Shown: piece after piece, positions 17,201-25,687 of the stretch
Layout of the letters: every line of letters starts with the position of its first letter
Position numbering within the stretch: the first letter of the stretch is position 1
Assembly: GCF_011759605.1 (NCBI RefSeq)
Contig: NZ_JAAOYX010000002.1
Span: 620,001-684,000, forward strand
Reading direction: 5' to 3'
Source of the DNA: Luteibacter sp. SG786
GTDB lineage: Bacteria; Pseudomonadota; Gammaproteobacteria; Xanthomonadales; Rhodanobacteraceae
DNA length: 64,000 bases
Position numbers and translations under genes: made by a program
The notes under the pieces: model-generated
What the model was told of the DNA's origin: nothing
Databases searched by the model: none
What the model saw: only the letters and a program-made list of their open reading frames with translations

Positions 17201-17776
17201 TTACTTGTAAGTCACCTGGAAATCGATCGCCGCCTGCACGTCGCCGGGACCGACGCTGCCGGCTCCGGTGCGCGCATAGCCGGCAACGAGGTTGAACGTG
17301 GCGCCGGCGCCGGTTCCGGTGCCGACCACCGGCTTCACGATGGTCGGTTGGCCGCCGTTGTCGTTTGCGGCGACGCGCGTTCCGGTGTCCTTGTCCTTCA
17401 GGTACACGCCGACGCCGGCGGCCGGTCTGGCCGCGGTGTTCTTGAAGAGCGCGGGTGTCAATGCATCGGTAGTACCCGAGAAGGCCACATCGATATGGGT
17501 GGCGTTCTGGCAATGGTCGACGATGATGGTGGCCGTATTGCTGGTACCCACCATCTCGTCGACATGCGCCGCCCGCAGGTCATTGGCTTCCACAGCAGGC
17601 AAACTCATGGTGGTGCCGGATGTCGTGAAGTTGCAGGTGGGTGCGACGACGTTCGTGGTGAACGTCCACGTGCCGCTGAGCAGCGGTCGTGCCTGCGCCG
17701 CACGTGCCGACGGGATGCCGCACACGGCGATTGCGACGATTACCGCAACCATCACGGTTGGCTTTGTCCAGTTCAT
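17201..17776 (-). CDS. Minor fimbrial subunit (chaperone-usher pilus)
   Basis: 191 residues with a signal peptide ending near SARAAQA. Pilin-domain marks: Cys in APTCNF and its partner in DHCQNATH, a donor-strand-like N-terminal extension (SGTWTFTTNVV), and a C-terminal beta strand ending FQVTYK. It is a single-domain structural subunit. Last fimbrial gene of the operon, 13 nt after the previous one. Confidence 0.82.
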   Translation of the reverse strand: MNWTKPTVMVAVIVAIAVCGIPSARAAQARPLLSGTWTFTTNVVAPTCNFTTSGTTMSLPAVEANDLRAAHVDEMVGTSNTATIIVDHCQNATHIDVAFSGTTDALTPALFKNTAARPAAGVGVYLKDKDTGTRVAANDNGGQPTIVKPVVGTGTGAGATFNLVAGYARTGAGSVGPGDVQAAIDFQVTYK

Positions 17777-17789
17777 GATCGTGTTCCCC

Positions 17790-18326
17790 TCACAGGTAGC
17801 TGACCTTGACGGTCAACGTGGCGGTCGCGTTCGCTTCGGCCGTCAACTGCTGTGAGCCAACGTGCACGGCACGCGCACTGAAGTAGTACCACCTGTTCTG
17901 CATCGCGCTAGTCCAGTCGACTGGCGCAAGCGGGACCCCAGGCCTGACCCGCTCGCCGCTGCCGTTCTGCCCTTGGTACATCTCCAGGGCGAGGGCATCC
18001 TGCGCCCCCAGACGAAAGTCATCGGGATTGCCAGGAGAAGGCGCGCCATCGAATTCGAACTGCAGCTGACTGATACGCGCATCGCAAAATTGGAGGAAGA
18101 CTCTCGCCGAGGACCACGCGCCCGCCGAACCTTGCGCCATCGAGGCAGGAACGTCTGCGAGAGTGACGGTCTGCGAAGCCAGGCCGCTGATATCGCACGT
18201 CGGCGGAACGAGCTTGAACGAGAAGTTGAAATCGACCTCGGTCGGCGCATCGGCTCGAGCCTGCCCGCTCACACCGGAGAGTGCGAGACAGCAGAGAAGC
18301 GGTACGGCCTTGAAGAGCGTCTTCAT
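17790..18326 (-). CDS. Minor fimbrial subunit (chaperone-usher pilus)
   Basis: 178 residues with signal peptide (to about SGQARA). Cys in VPPTCDISG pairs with FLQFCDARIS, the usual pilin disulphide. The N-terminal strand (EVDFNFSFKLV) suits donor-strand exchange, and the C-terminus ends TVKVSYL as expected for chaperone binding. Lies 32 nt after the usher gene and 13 nt before the next subunit. Confidence 0.82.
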   Translation of the reverse strand: MKTLFKAVPLLCCLALSGVSGQARADAPTEVDFNFSFKLVPPTCDISGLASQTVTLADVPASMAQGSAGAWSSARVFLQFCDARISQLQFEFDGAPSPGNPDDFRLGAQDALALEMYQGQNGSGERVRPGVPLAPVDWTSAMQNRWYYFSARAVHVGSQQLTAEANATATLTVKVSYL

Positions 18327-18358
18327 ATTGGTATGCCTCGGGTTATGCCGTTATGGTC

Positions 18359-21052
18359 TCAATCCGCCTTGACGACCGGACCGGGATTTGTCTGGGAAGC
18401 CGCGGCCTTCGGCGCGACACACGTGCCCGAGGCCTGGGCGTAGGCGTCGCCGCTGTCCGGCGCGATGCTGTATTCCAGCGAGCAGGCATCAGTGGGCGCA
18501 CCGCCCCAGCGCACGTCGAGGTGGCCGGCATCGGGCACGCCACGTACCAGCACCTGGCTACCCTGCCCCACGGCGCCCACGGATTGGCCGTTGGCATCGG
18601 TGACTTCGGCACCGAAGGGAAGCGGTGCGCCATTAGGCTGCGTCGCGTCGATGATGGCGCTGCGCCCGGTTACCGTCTTGTATTCGAGGCGGACCACCGA
18701 ACCGGCGCGTGGCGCGACAATCTGGCTGGTCTGCTTAAGTTCTGCCGACAGCGACATGCCGCTCGGATCGAGGTTCACCGTGTTGTTGCGATATGGCGTA
18801 AGGTACGGCACCACGGCGTAACCGCGACGATCCACCCGGACGTTGGAACCCTGCTCGACCTTCGCGCCGGCAGCGCCTGGCGCATGGACGATGGCCACGG
18901 CTTCGCCCAGCGACTGCGACAGCGTGATACCACCCGAATGGGCCACAAGGCCACCGGAGGCATTCAAGCCGAACTGCGTGGCGCCGCTGCCCGTCGATGC
19001 GTTCGCCATCACCATGCCCTTGCTGCCGGTGTAGCCGGCGTAGGCGCGGACGCTGTTGCTCCGGCTGCCGCGGCTGCTGGCCTGGCTGGCGGCGACGCCG
19101 TAATTGATGGCGCGAGCGGCGCCGGCGGTGCCAGTGAGCTGGGCCTGGGCGTTCGCCAAACCGTTCGTGTTGCGGGTGTAGCTCGTGGAGAGGATCGGCG
19201 CGCTGCCCACGGAACCCAGCGGCATGCTCACGTTGAACATGATCTGCGTGTCCATCGGGTGGCGCGGCATCGCAGTGAGCGGTGGCGGACCCGGCAGGCG
19301 GCCGAACGCAGCAGTATCGCGCGTGACCCGGGTGCGCTGCAGCGTCACGCCGTAGCTCACCGAGCGGATCTGCGCACTGTAGCCCGCGCTGAAGGTCACT
19401 TGCGAATCGCCGTGCCAGTACTGCGTGGAGGAACCCTGGAGATACAGTGAACCGCGCTCGCCAATACGCTGGCTGAGGCTAACGCGGAATTCGTTACGTT
19501 CACGCACGGGTTGGAACGTATCGCTGCCGGCGCCATGCGCCCAGTTGCCACGCAGCGTCACCGCATCGCTGAGCGAGTGGTAACCGCTGCTCGAATACCG
19601 GTAGGCGGCGAGCGACAGGTTGGTACCCAGATCGTTGAGGCCCTTCGAATAGGCTAGGCGAATGCTGTGGCCCTGCTCCGTCGGACCGCCCGGCAGTTGC
19701 AGGTGCGCCACCGTCACGTCGGCATTGAAGGCGCCGAGGTGCGTATTCAGCGCAGCACCGGCAACCGCCGCCGCATAGCCGGAGGCGCCCGTGAGGCCGG
19801 CATAGGCCGTCAGTCGATTGGACAAGCCGCGCTGGAGGGTGGCCTGGAACATCGGCACGCGGCGATGCATGTTCGTGAGGTTCGCGGTACCCGCTACAAG
19901 GCTGAAGCGCTGGGTGCCAGGCGTAAGCATGCCCGGCGCCACGGAGTACGGCACTGTGAAACCGTGCTGGCGACCGTCGGCTTCCTTGATGGACACATCG
20001 AGGTCGCCACCGTTGCTGATCGGGTTCACATCCGAAAGCTCAAACGGACCGGCCGGCACGCTGGTCTGGTAGATCACCTGGCCGTGCTGACGCACGGTGA
20101 CCTGCGCATTGCTGTCGGCGACGCCACGCACCATGGGTGCGAACACGTTGTCGCGATTCGGGAGCATGCGCGGATCGGACGTGATGCTCGCACCGCGAAC
20201 GGGTACCGCGTCGAACATGCTGCCGTCCGTGGCGGTGTCGCCGACCGTGAGCTGCGCCTTCCAGCGAGTGAGATCGTGCTGCGCATAAGCCAGGCCTGAA
20301 ACGTACTGGCTGCCGCCACGATTGGACCACTGCAGGTTGCCCTGGTGGCGAAAGCGCCAGCCGCCCAGGTTCACGCCGGCCATGAGGCCGACAAAGGCAC
20401 TGTCGTCCCGCATGCCACCGACACGCGAGCTGTAGCTGCTGAAATCATAGTTGAGCAGGCCGGCATCGATGCCGTGCTGCCACTGCGACGGATTCACGGT
20501 GTCTTTCGCGTTACGCAGCAGATAGATCTGCGGAACGCTGATGTCGAGCCGCTGCTCGCCGGCATCGAAGCTGGTGCTGGCACCCGGCACGTAAGTAGCG
20601 ATGGTGCCGCATTCCAGCTTATCCGACGGCGCAGGTACCGGGTGGCCGCTCTTCCGCGCCTCCGTCTGTACCCGCGCCAGATCCACGCCGAACAGGGTGA
20701 GCATGCTCTTGTCGAAGCAGGGCTCGGCATTAGCACTCGCAGTCGGCGCCTTGAAGGTGACGTTGCGATGCCCGGACCAGCCGTCCTTCACCACTACGTC
20801 CACGCTGTATTCGCCCGGCAGCACCACATTGCCCTTGTCGAACCGGGAAACGTCCACCGCGGTACCGCCGCCCATCAGGAAGGACGAATCGAAGTCCACT
20901 TCGGAGGGAGAGGCGGCCGCGGCGGCAGGTGCCTCCGCGTATACCGGGCCACCCCAGATGGCCGCGGCGAGGGCCGCGGCACACATCTTCACGCGCATGC
21001 CGGACAGCGGCATCGTGGTGTTGCTCGTCGATTTGCGTGCGGCGTTGAACAT
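18359..21052 (-). CDS. Outer-membrane usher protein (FimD/PapC family)
   Basis: 897 residues, the normal size for ushers. Signal peptide near the N-terminus (cut after GGPVYAEA), an N-terminal domain that receives chaperone-subunit complexes (VDFDSSFLMG, then a Cys pair near residue 125 and 150), a long beta-barrel region with many short strands and an internal plug, and C-terminal domains ending with a Cys pair (CSLEY and GTCVAP). Forms the pore for pilus secretion. The ATG at 21052 was chosen because a signal peptide follows. Confidence 0.9.
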   Translation of the reverse strand: MFNAARKSTSNTTMPLSGMRVKMCAAALAAAIWGGPVYAEAPAAAAASPSEVDFDSSFLMGGGTAVDVSRFDKGNVVLPGEYSVDVVVKDGWSGHRNVTFKAPTASANAEPCFDKSMLTLFGVDLARVQTEARKSGHPVPAPSDKLECGTIATYVPGASTSFDAGEQRLDISVPQIYLLRNAKDTVNPSQWQHGIDAGLLNYDFSSYSSRVGGMRDDSAFVGLMAGVNLGGWRFRHQGNLQWSNRGGSQYVSGLAYAQHDLTRWKAQLTVGDTATDGSMFDAVPVRGASITSDPRMLPNRDNVFAPMVRGVADSNAQVTVRQHGQVIYQTSVPAGPFELSDVNPISNGGDLDVSIKEADGRQHGFTVPYSVAPGMLTPGTQRFSLVAGTANLTNMHRRVPMFQATLQRGLSNRLTAYAGLTGASGYAAAVAGAALNTHLGAFNADVTVAHLQLPGGPTEQGHSIRLAYSKGLNDLGTNLSLAAYRYSSSGYHSLSDAVTLRGNWAHGAGSDTFQPVRERNEFRVSLSQRIGERGSLYLQGSSTQYWHGDSQVTFSAGYSAQIRSVSYGVTLQRTRVTRDTAAFGRLPGPPPLTAMPRHPMDTQIMFNVSMPLGSVGSAPILSTSYTRNTNGLANAQAQLTGTAGAARAINYGVAASQASSRGSRSNSVRAYAGYTGSKGMVMANASTGSGATQFGLNASGGLVAHSGGITLSQSLGEAVAIVHAPGAAGAKVEQGSNVRVDRRGYAVVPYLTPYRNNTVNLDPSGMSLSAELKQTSQIVAPRAGSVVRLEYKTVTGRSAIIDATQPNGAPLPFGAEVTDANGQSVGAVGQGSQVLVRGVPDAGHLDVRWGGAPTDACSLEYSIAPDSGDAYAQASGTCVAPKAAASQTNPGPVVKAD

Positions 21053-21155
21053 GGCGAATCCAGGATTTGGGCATGACTCATCCGCCGCGAGCGTTTTGCC
21101 GCCGCGTCTGAGTGAGAAGGGACATGGCCCCCGGCCGGGGCCGCGCATCAGCGCA

Positions 21156-21896
21156 TCAGCGCGCGATCGGCTGCTCGATGTCGGTGAAGGCGCCGAGGTC
21201 GGTTACGGCGGCGCCGGAAACGGTGGCGCCCGAGAGATTTCCCGAAGCATTGGTCACGGGGAAGTCCGCGCTCGCTTTCGGCGGCACCATGCCGGTCGTA
21301 CCGAGTTCCACTGGGAAGGTGCTTCCGTCGGCTTTCACCTCGAGGTGATTGAACGAGACGAAGTACGGAGAATCGTTGACGCCGTGCAGCAGGTAGCCAT
21401 TACCCTTCGGCACGAGGCTCCAGCGGATGCCCTTCTCGGCGTCCAGCTGCGAACCCGGGAGACCGCTGGGACGGTAGAAGAGCTTGATACGGGTGCGAAA
21501 GGCCAGCTTGAGGAAGTTGCCTTCGGTCCTGGTCTTCGGCGGAACGTCGAGCATGTTGAACCAGAACACCGATTCGCGATCGGACGGCAGCTTGCTGCGG
21601 TCGCCTGTGAAGATTACGCGCAGCGCCTGGTCTTTACCGGCTTCGATGCGTGCCACCGGCGGCGTGATGGTGAAGGGAACCTTGAGGTTGTCCGGCGACT
21701 CGTTCGCTTCGCCCTTGTCGATCCAGTTCTGCACCAGCGCGGGGCGGTCGTACTTGTTCGTCAGGCGAATGGTGATGTCCTTGGCATCGGATGGATAAAC
21801 CGCACGGGTTCCCATGATGACCACACCTGCATGGGCGGCACTGACGGTACCGAGAGTGAGTGCGATGGCTGCCAGGAGTCGGTTCGTGCGTTTCAT
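21156..21896 (-). CDS. Periplasmic pilus chaperone (PapD/FimC family)
   Basis: 246 residues with signal peptide (to SAAHA). The N-terminal Ig-like domain begins GVVIMGTRAVYPSDAKDITI with the conserved strand, carries the FWFNMLDVPPK signature and the Arg/Lys cleft residues, and the second domain starts near residue 140. Delivers subunits to the usher by donor-strand complementation. Sits between the major subunit and usher genes. Confidence 0.92.
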   Translation of the reverse strand: MKRTNRLLAAIALTLGTVSAAHAGVVIMGTRAVYPSDAKDITIRLTNKYDRPALVQNWIDKGEANESPDNLKVPFTITPPVARIEAGKDQALRVIFTGDRSKLPSDRESVFWFNMLDVPPKTRTEGNFLKLAFRTRIKLFYRPSGLPGSQLDAEKGIRWSLVPKGNGYLLHGVNDSPYFVSFNHLEVKADGSTFPVELGTTGMVPPKASADFPVTNASGNLSGATVSGAAVTDLGAFTDIEQPIAR

Positions 21897-21988
21897 GGTT
21901 TACCCCTTGAAGAGACGGTGGCTCGAATGACGTTGCGTGCTGTGGATTCGGCTGGCTCCCCGCCCTACGAGGAGCCATGCCGGGTTCA

Positions 21989-22558
21989 TCAGTTGTAGAT
22001 GACTTCGTACGGGATTTGACCCTGGACGTCGCCGGCGGTGGCGGCACCCGTGGCGATGTACTGGACCTTGTACTTCAGCGTGCCCGAGCCGGTGCCGAGG
22101 TTCCCGCCGTCGGCAGGATCCTGCGTGCCGAGGTTCAACGGAGCCCACGAGTTCTGACCATCGAGAAGCTGCAGTTCCACATTGCTCGCTGCATTGCCGC
22201 CGGTGGCAATGTTCTTGATATTTCCGTTCGCCGACACACCCGAAGCGTCGAAGCGAACCGACGGAGCCTTGGCCTGAGCGCCCGCGGTGCAACCGGTCAG
22301 GTTGATGTCGAATTCCTTCTCGCCGTATGTCTTGCCCGCGGTGCCCAGCGAAGCGACAGGAGCCGTCGCCAGCAAAACGCTGATGTCGTTCGCGCCCGGC
22401 GTGCCGCCGAGGTCGCAGGTGGTGTCCGATACAGAACCCGAAACCGACAGCGTGCCGTCCGGATGGGCCAGCGTGCTCGCACCGGCGGCGTTGGCCGAGA
22501 GCGAAGCGGCACCGAGCAGAGCGACGGCGATGGTGGAGGTGAGGAACTTGGCATTCAT
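21989..22558 (-). CDS. Major fimbrial subunit (chaperone-usher pilus)
   Basis: 189 residues with a signal peptide (to SANAAG). Pilin marks are the Cys in DTTCDLGG, partner Cys in LTGCTAGAQ, and a C-terminal strand ending IPYEVIYN. As first gene of the operon it is probably the main shaft subunit. The ATG at 22558 follows a purine-rich GGTCTCTTTACC region; an extension to 22642 lacks a signal at its start. Promoter site f lies about 120-160 nt upstream. Confidence 0.85.
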   Translation of the reverse strand: MNAKFLTSTIAVALLGAASLSANAAGASTLAHPDGTLSVSGSVSDTTCDLGGTPGANDISVLLATAPVASLGTAGKTYGEKEFDINLTGCTAGAQAKAPSVRFDASGVSANGNIKNIATGGNAASNVELQLLDGQNSWAPLNLGTQDPADGGNLGTGSGTLKYKVQYIATGAATAGDVQGQIPYEVIYN

Positions 22559-22679
22559 GGTAAAGAGACCTTTGATTGAGTGAATGGTGTTTGGCTTCTG
22601 CCAGCCCGAAGGCGACGGGCGGGAACCCCCCTGCGCCTCCATCGTCCCCGCAGGCGTCTTGCGTCCGGCGAGTGGATGT

Positions 22680-22722
22680 ATTGTTCAAATTGCGGCGGTG
22701 CGCCAACAGGTGACTTGTCTCA
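22680..22722 (-). promoter_or_regulatory. GAGAC-motif promoter of the chaperone-usher operon (site f)
   Basis: Minus strand TGAGACAAGTCAC (GAGAC begins at 22721) with AACAAT at 22685-22680, starting at base 37. Leader of about 120 nt to the first fimbrial gene. Confidence 0.55.
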
Positions 22723-22728
22723 TCCGGA

Positions 22729-23427
22729 TCAGAACTCGAAGGGCGCGGTCAACAGGCGCGCCTGTTTATCCGTGATCTCATCGCCGCAGATGCGCTGCAT
22801 CGTTGCCTTGTCCATGGCATGCGCAAAACTTCCGAACGTTTCTCTCACGCGGGCCAATGTGCTCGCGGTAATGAGCGCAGCGGCGTCGTAGGCGGCGATG
22901 TAGGCGGTGTATTCGCCACGGAGAGGCGAGCGTTGTGCGCCGCTCCCCGTATACGGCGTGATGTATTCGGTATACGCGGTTTCCGCGAAAGCGATGGCGA
23001 CGCCTTCTTCCAGCGTTGCCACGGCATCGCTTTCCGACGACGCCGGATTCAGCAGGTGGACAACCTCGTGCGCGAGCACATAGAACGCTTCTTCCCAGGT
23101 GTTTGCGAGGCTGTTGACGAGCACGCAGTAGTGACGGGGATCCTTGCAGTCCAGTGCAACCGGAAGGCGGTCCGTACCGGGGTGGTCGATGACTGAGGCG
23201 AGGCTTCCGGCCGGCGCACGGCCATAAAGGTGCTCGGCGCGCGCCAGGAGCGCAAGCATCGTCGCATTCAATACGGCGCACACCTCGGGAAGGGGCTCGT
23301 CCGGTGGAATCGATGCCGCATGTCCGTGGGTTTCGAACTCGCTCAGGAGAGCGTCCCGGTCCTTTCCGTTCATAGGCGTCGATCGGATAAGGCGCTGCAT
23401 GGCAGCGATGTAGTTGTCTTTTCGCAT
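22729..23427 (-). CDS. Putative zinc peptidase-like protein with HExxH motif
   Basis: 232 residues, no signal peptide. The central segment VLAHEVVHLLNP contains HExxH, and a Glu-rich LEEGVAIAFAE follows about 25 residues later, which could supply the third ligand as in gluzincins. The rest shows no family I know. No membrane segment. It stands between the chaperone-usher operon and the DUF3011-like gene and has its own GAGAC-type promoter (site j), so it may act with the pili. Activity is inferred only from the motif. Confidence 0.65.
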   Translation of the reverse strand: MRKDNYIAAMQRLIRSTPMNGKDRDALLSEFETHGHAASIPPDEPLPEVCAVLNATMLALLARAEHLYGRAPAGSLASVIDHPGTDRLPVALDCKDPRHYCVLVNSLANTWEEAFYVLAHEVVHLLNPASSESDAVATLEEGVAIAFAETAYTEYITPYTGSGAQRSPLRGEYTAYIAAYDAAALITASTLARVRETFGSFAHAMDKATMQRICGDEITDKQARLLTAPFEF

Positions 23428-23457
23428 GGCCTTGGGGGTCTAATGGAGTAACTCTCC

Positions 23458-23500
23458 ACGATAAGCGGCGGTCCTTCCGGCAACGGGCGGAAAAGTCTCA
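23458..23500 (-). promoter_or_regulatory. GAGAC-motif promoter of the HExxH gene (site j)
   Basis: Minus strand TGAGACTTTTCCG (GAGAC begins at 23499) with TATCGT at 23463-23458, starting exactly at base 37. It lies back to back with site g. Confidence 0.5.
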
Positions 23501-23502
23501 TC

Positions 23503-23543
23503 TGAGACGAATCCCCTGGGATCGTCGCCTACGCCCGGACGAT
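23503..23543 (+). promoter_or_regulatory. GAGAC-motif promoter of the DUF3011-like gene (site g)
   Basis: TGAGACGAATCCCC at 23503-23516, with GACGAT at 23538-23543 (base 35, two short of the usual spacing). The ATG of the next gene is 36 nt further on. Confidence 0.5.
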
Positions 23544-23579
23544 CCTCTGCGCGTTCCTATCACTTTCGAGGATCGCGAT

Positions 23580-24176
23580 ATGCAGACTCATAAACGGCCC
23601 GCGGTGGCGGCGTTCTATATCTGGTGGCTGGTGGCGGTATCGTTCATCGGCGTGCTCAGCCTGACGTCGACGACGGCGCATGGTCAGGATTACCCGAACA
23701 CGGTTCGCTGCGGCAGCGTGAACGGCCAGCGATCGTTCTGCCGGGTGATGTGGGGCGATGCCAGGCTGCTGGAGCAAGAGTCCAAGACGCCGTGCATTCG
23801 CGGCGAGAACTGGGATCTGAGCAGCCGGGGCATCTGGGTGACCGATGGCTGCCGCGGGACCTTTGCCGACGCCACGTACGACCGCCATGACCATTGGGGA
23901 AATCGTCCGCACCGCCGTGGCGGCGACCCGTATCCGCCGATCGGTGGCGGGACCCAACCTATGTCGCGTCCCGAGCCCAGGCACGGGAAGATCGTTTCCT
24001 GCGACAGCAACGACAATCGCCGCGTGTTCTGCAGCTGGCCGGTAGGTCCGGGTGCGCGCTTGGTCGAGCAGACTTCCAAGGCCCGCTGCGAAGAGGGTTA
24101 TAGCTACGGATTCACCGAAAGAGGCATCTGGGCCGCGCACGGTTGCCGCGGAAAATTCGATATCGGCACCTGGTGA
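23580..24176 (+). CDS. Exported protein with two DUF3011-like repeats
   Basis: 198 residues with an N-terminal hydrophobic export signal (to about TAHGQ). Two homologous repeats follow, about residues 42-95 and 138-195, each with C-S/D-S-N-RxxFC...ARLxEQxSKxxC...RGIWxxxGCRGxF. Four Cys per repeat suggest two disulphides each. A Gly/Pro/His-rich linker separates them. The pattern agrees with DUF3011 proteins of Xanthomonadales, function unknown. GAGAC promoter site g precedes it. Confidence 0.75.
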   Translation: MQTHKRPAVAAFYIWWLVAVSFIGVLSLTSTTAHGQDYPNTVRCGSVNGQRSFCRVMWGDARLLEQESKTPCIRGENWDLSSRGIWVTDGCRGTFADATYDRHDHWGNRPHRRGGDPYPPIGGGTQPMSRPEPRHGKIVSCDSNDNRRVFCSWPVGPGARLVEQTSKARCEEGYSYGFTERGIWAAHGCRGKFDIGTW

Positions 24177-24180
24177 AAAG

Positions 24181-24222
24181 GAGACAAATCCCATCCACGA
24201 CTGTTCGGTGTTTCCCTAGCCT
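24181..24222 (+). promoter_or_regulatory. GAGAC-motif promoter of the outer-membrane barrel gene (site h)
   Basis: GAGACAAATCCC at 24181-24192, with TAGCCT at 24217-24222 starting at base 37. It begins 4 nt after the preceding gene ends. Confidence 0.55.
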
Positions 24223-24272
24223 GCCATTGGTCCTATCCGGCCAACCCCGAACCTTCGTACCGGAGATTTTTC

Positions 24273-24971
24273 TTGAACAAGCTTCTCGTTTCCACGGCAC
24301 TGGTGGCCGTCCTGTCGGCAGCGCCTTTTGTGAGCCACGCGGCCGACGGTCGCGCCTTCGTCGATCTCGCCGCAGGCCGTGCCAACTTCACCAACAGCGG
24401 TCTGTCGAAGCACACCGTCAATGCTTTCGCCATCAAGGGCGGCTATCGCTGGAACCTGAGCGACAGCTTCTCGCTCGGCGCCGAAGGTGGCTACCTGCGC
24501 TCCGCGCGTGCGCGCGGCGTGTCCTCGCGCACCACCGGCCATCATGGCCCGGACCTCGTCACCGGGCCGGGTCCCGCCATCGGCCAGGGCGCCGCGGCGG
24601 CAGTGCACCCGCACGCCACCGTCTCCGCGCGTAGCACGCTTCGCCTCGATGGACCTTTCGTCGGCGCGAACGCACGCATGTCCTTCGGCGGCGACTTGTT
24701 CGCCACCGCCGAGCTGGGTGCATTCCGTGCCCACTCCAGGCTCACCACCGACACCACCGTGGTGTCCAGCCTGAGCAGCAACACGGTCGGTACCAACGTG
24801 ACCCGCCACGAGCGCAACACGCATCGCATCGACGCCTTCGCGGGTGTCGGTGTGGGTTATGCCATCAGCCCGAACATGGATGTGAGCGTGAACTTCGATC
24901 GCTTCCAGGTTGATCGTCGGAATGGCGGTAGTGTGAACCTCGCCGCTGTGGATGTCGGTGTTCGTTTCTGA
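24273..24971 (+). CDS. Outer-membrane beta-barrel protein
   Basis: 232 residues, starting with TTG at 24273; GGAG lies 8 nt upstream and the signal peptide (to SHAADG) begins at once, which decides the start. The mature part alternates hydrophobic and polar residues in eight or so strands and ends with an aromatic (VDVGVRF), the usual BAM signal. It resembles the small OmpA-like/opacity barrel group. A stretch near residues 85-125 rich in Gly/Ala/His is probably a surface loop. Ends the GAGAC-controlled block. Confidence 0.78.
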   Translation: MNKLLVSTALVAVLSAAPFVSHAADGRAFVDLAAGRANFTNSGLSKHTVNAFAIKGGYRWNLSDSFSLGAEGGYLRSARARGVSSRTTGHHGPDLVTGPGPAIGQGAAAAVHPHATVSARSTLRLDGPFVGANARMSFGGDLFATAELGAFRAHSRLTTDTTVVSSLSSNTVGTNVTRHERNTHRIDAFAGVGVGYAISPNMDVSVNFDRFQVDRRNGGSVNLAAVDVGVRF

Positions 24972-24990
24972 CGTCTCGTCGTTCGCTACG

Positions 24991-25030
24991 CAACAGCCGC
25001 CGGGCGGGACGCCGGCGGCTGTTGCGCCTT
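24991..25030 (+). terminator. Strong hairpin terminator
   Basis: CAACAGCCGCCGG and CCGGCGGCTGTTG form a 13-bp perfect stem with an 8-nt loop, followed by GCGCCTTT. It lies between convergent genes and may serve both. Confidence 0.75.
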
Positions 25031-25041
25031 TATCGTAACTA

Positions 25042-25626
25042 TCAGAGCAATCCCGGAATGAGCGCCGCCGTGCGACTCCGGTAATGCCGATAGGTGTCGC
25101 CGAAGGTGCTTTCGAGCAGGCGCTCCTCCATCCTGAGTTTGCGCCAGAACGATACGAACACGATCAGTACCGCGAAGATGCCACGGACATCACCGACAGC
25201 CACCGCGCTTCCCACGAAGGCAAGCAATAGCCCGGTGTAGATCGGATGGCGGATATGGCGGTAAGGGCCATCCTCCACGAGTTCGTGCTCCTGCTTGACC
25301 TGCACCACGCTGCTCCAGTTGCGTCCCAACAGGTAGCGCGACCAACAGGCCAAGCCCACGCCACTCACCACCAGGACAAATGCCAGCGCGAAGAACGGCA
25401 CCGTGTGCGGCACGATGCCCTCGCGCAGCCAGCTATGACCGAACCAGTCGCCCGGGCCCAGCAGGAGGAAGGCGACCACGAGCGGCGCCCAGTACAGCAA
25501 TGCCTGCACCAGCCAGCTTTCCGTACGAATCGCGGCTTTGTTGCCCCGTGCGTTCCACAGCCAGTACGCCAGCAGTGTGTACCAGGCCAGGTCGATTCCT
25601 TTCTTTAGCATGTCCTCGACGGTCAT
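25042..25626 (-). CDS. Isoprenylcysteine carboxyl methyltransferase-like membrane protein
   Basis: 194 residues with about five membrane segments. The C-terminal half carries the ICMT/PEMT signature GPYRHIRHPIYTGLLL and, about 45 residues later, an E-E pair (MEERLLES) and FGDTYRHYR. These residues bind S-adenosylmethionine in the family. The bacterial substrate is unknown. It appears to be monocistronic. Confidence 0.82.
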   Translation of the reverse strand: MTVEDMLKKGIDLAWYTLLAYWLWNARGNKAAIRTESWLVQALLYWAPLVVAFLLLGPGDWFGHSWLREGIVPHTVPFFALAFVLVVSGVGLACWSRYLLGRNWSSVVQVKQEHELVEDGPYRHIRHPIYTGLLLAFVGSAVAVGDVRGIFAVLIVFVSFWRKLRMEERLLESTFGDTYRHYRSRTAALIPGLL

Positions 25627-25687
25627 CGCTTTGTTCCCCCTTGTTTCCGCTCAGATTAGCGACCGGGCTGCAGCCGTGCCATGGGCC

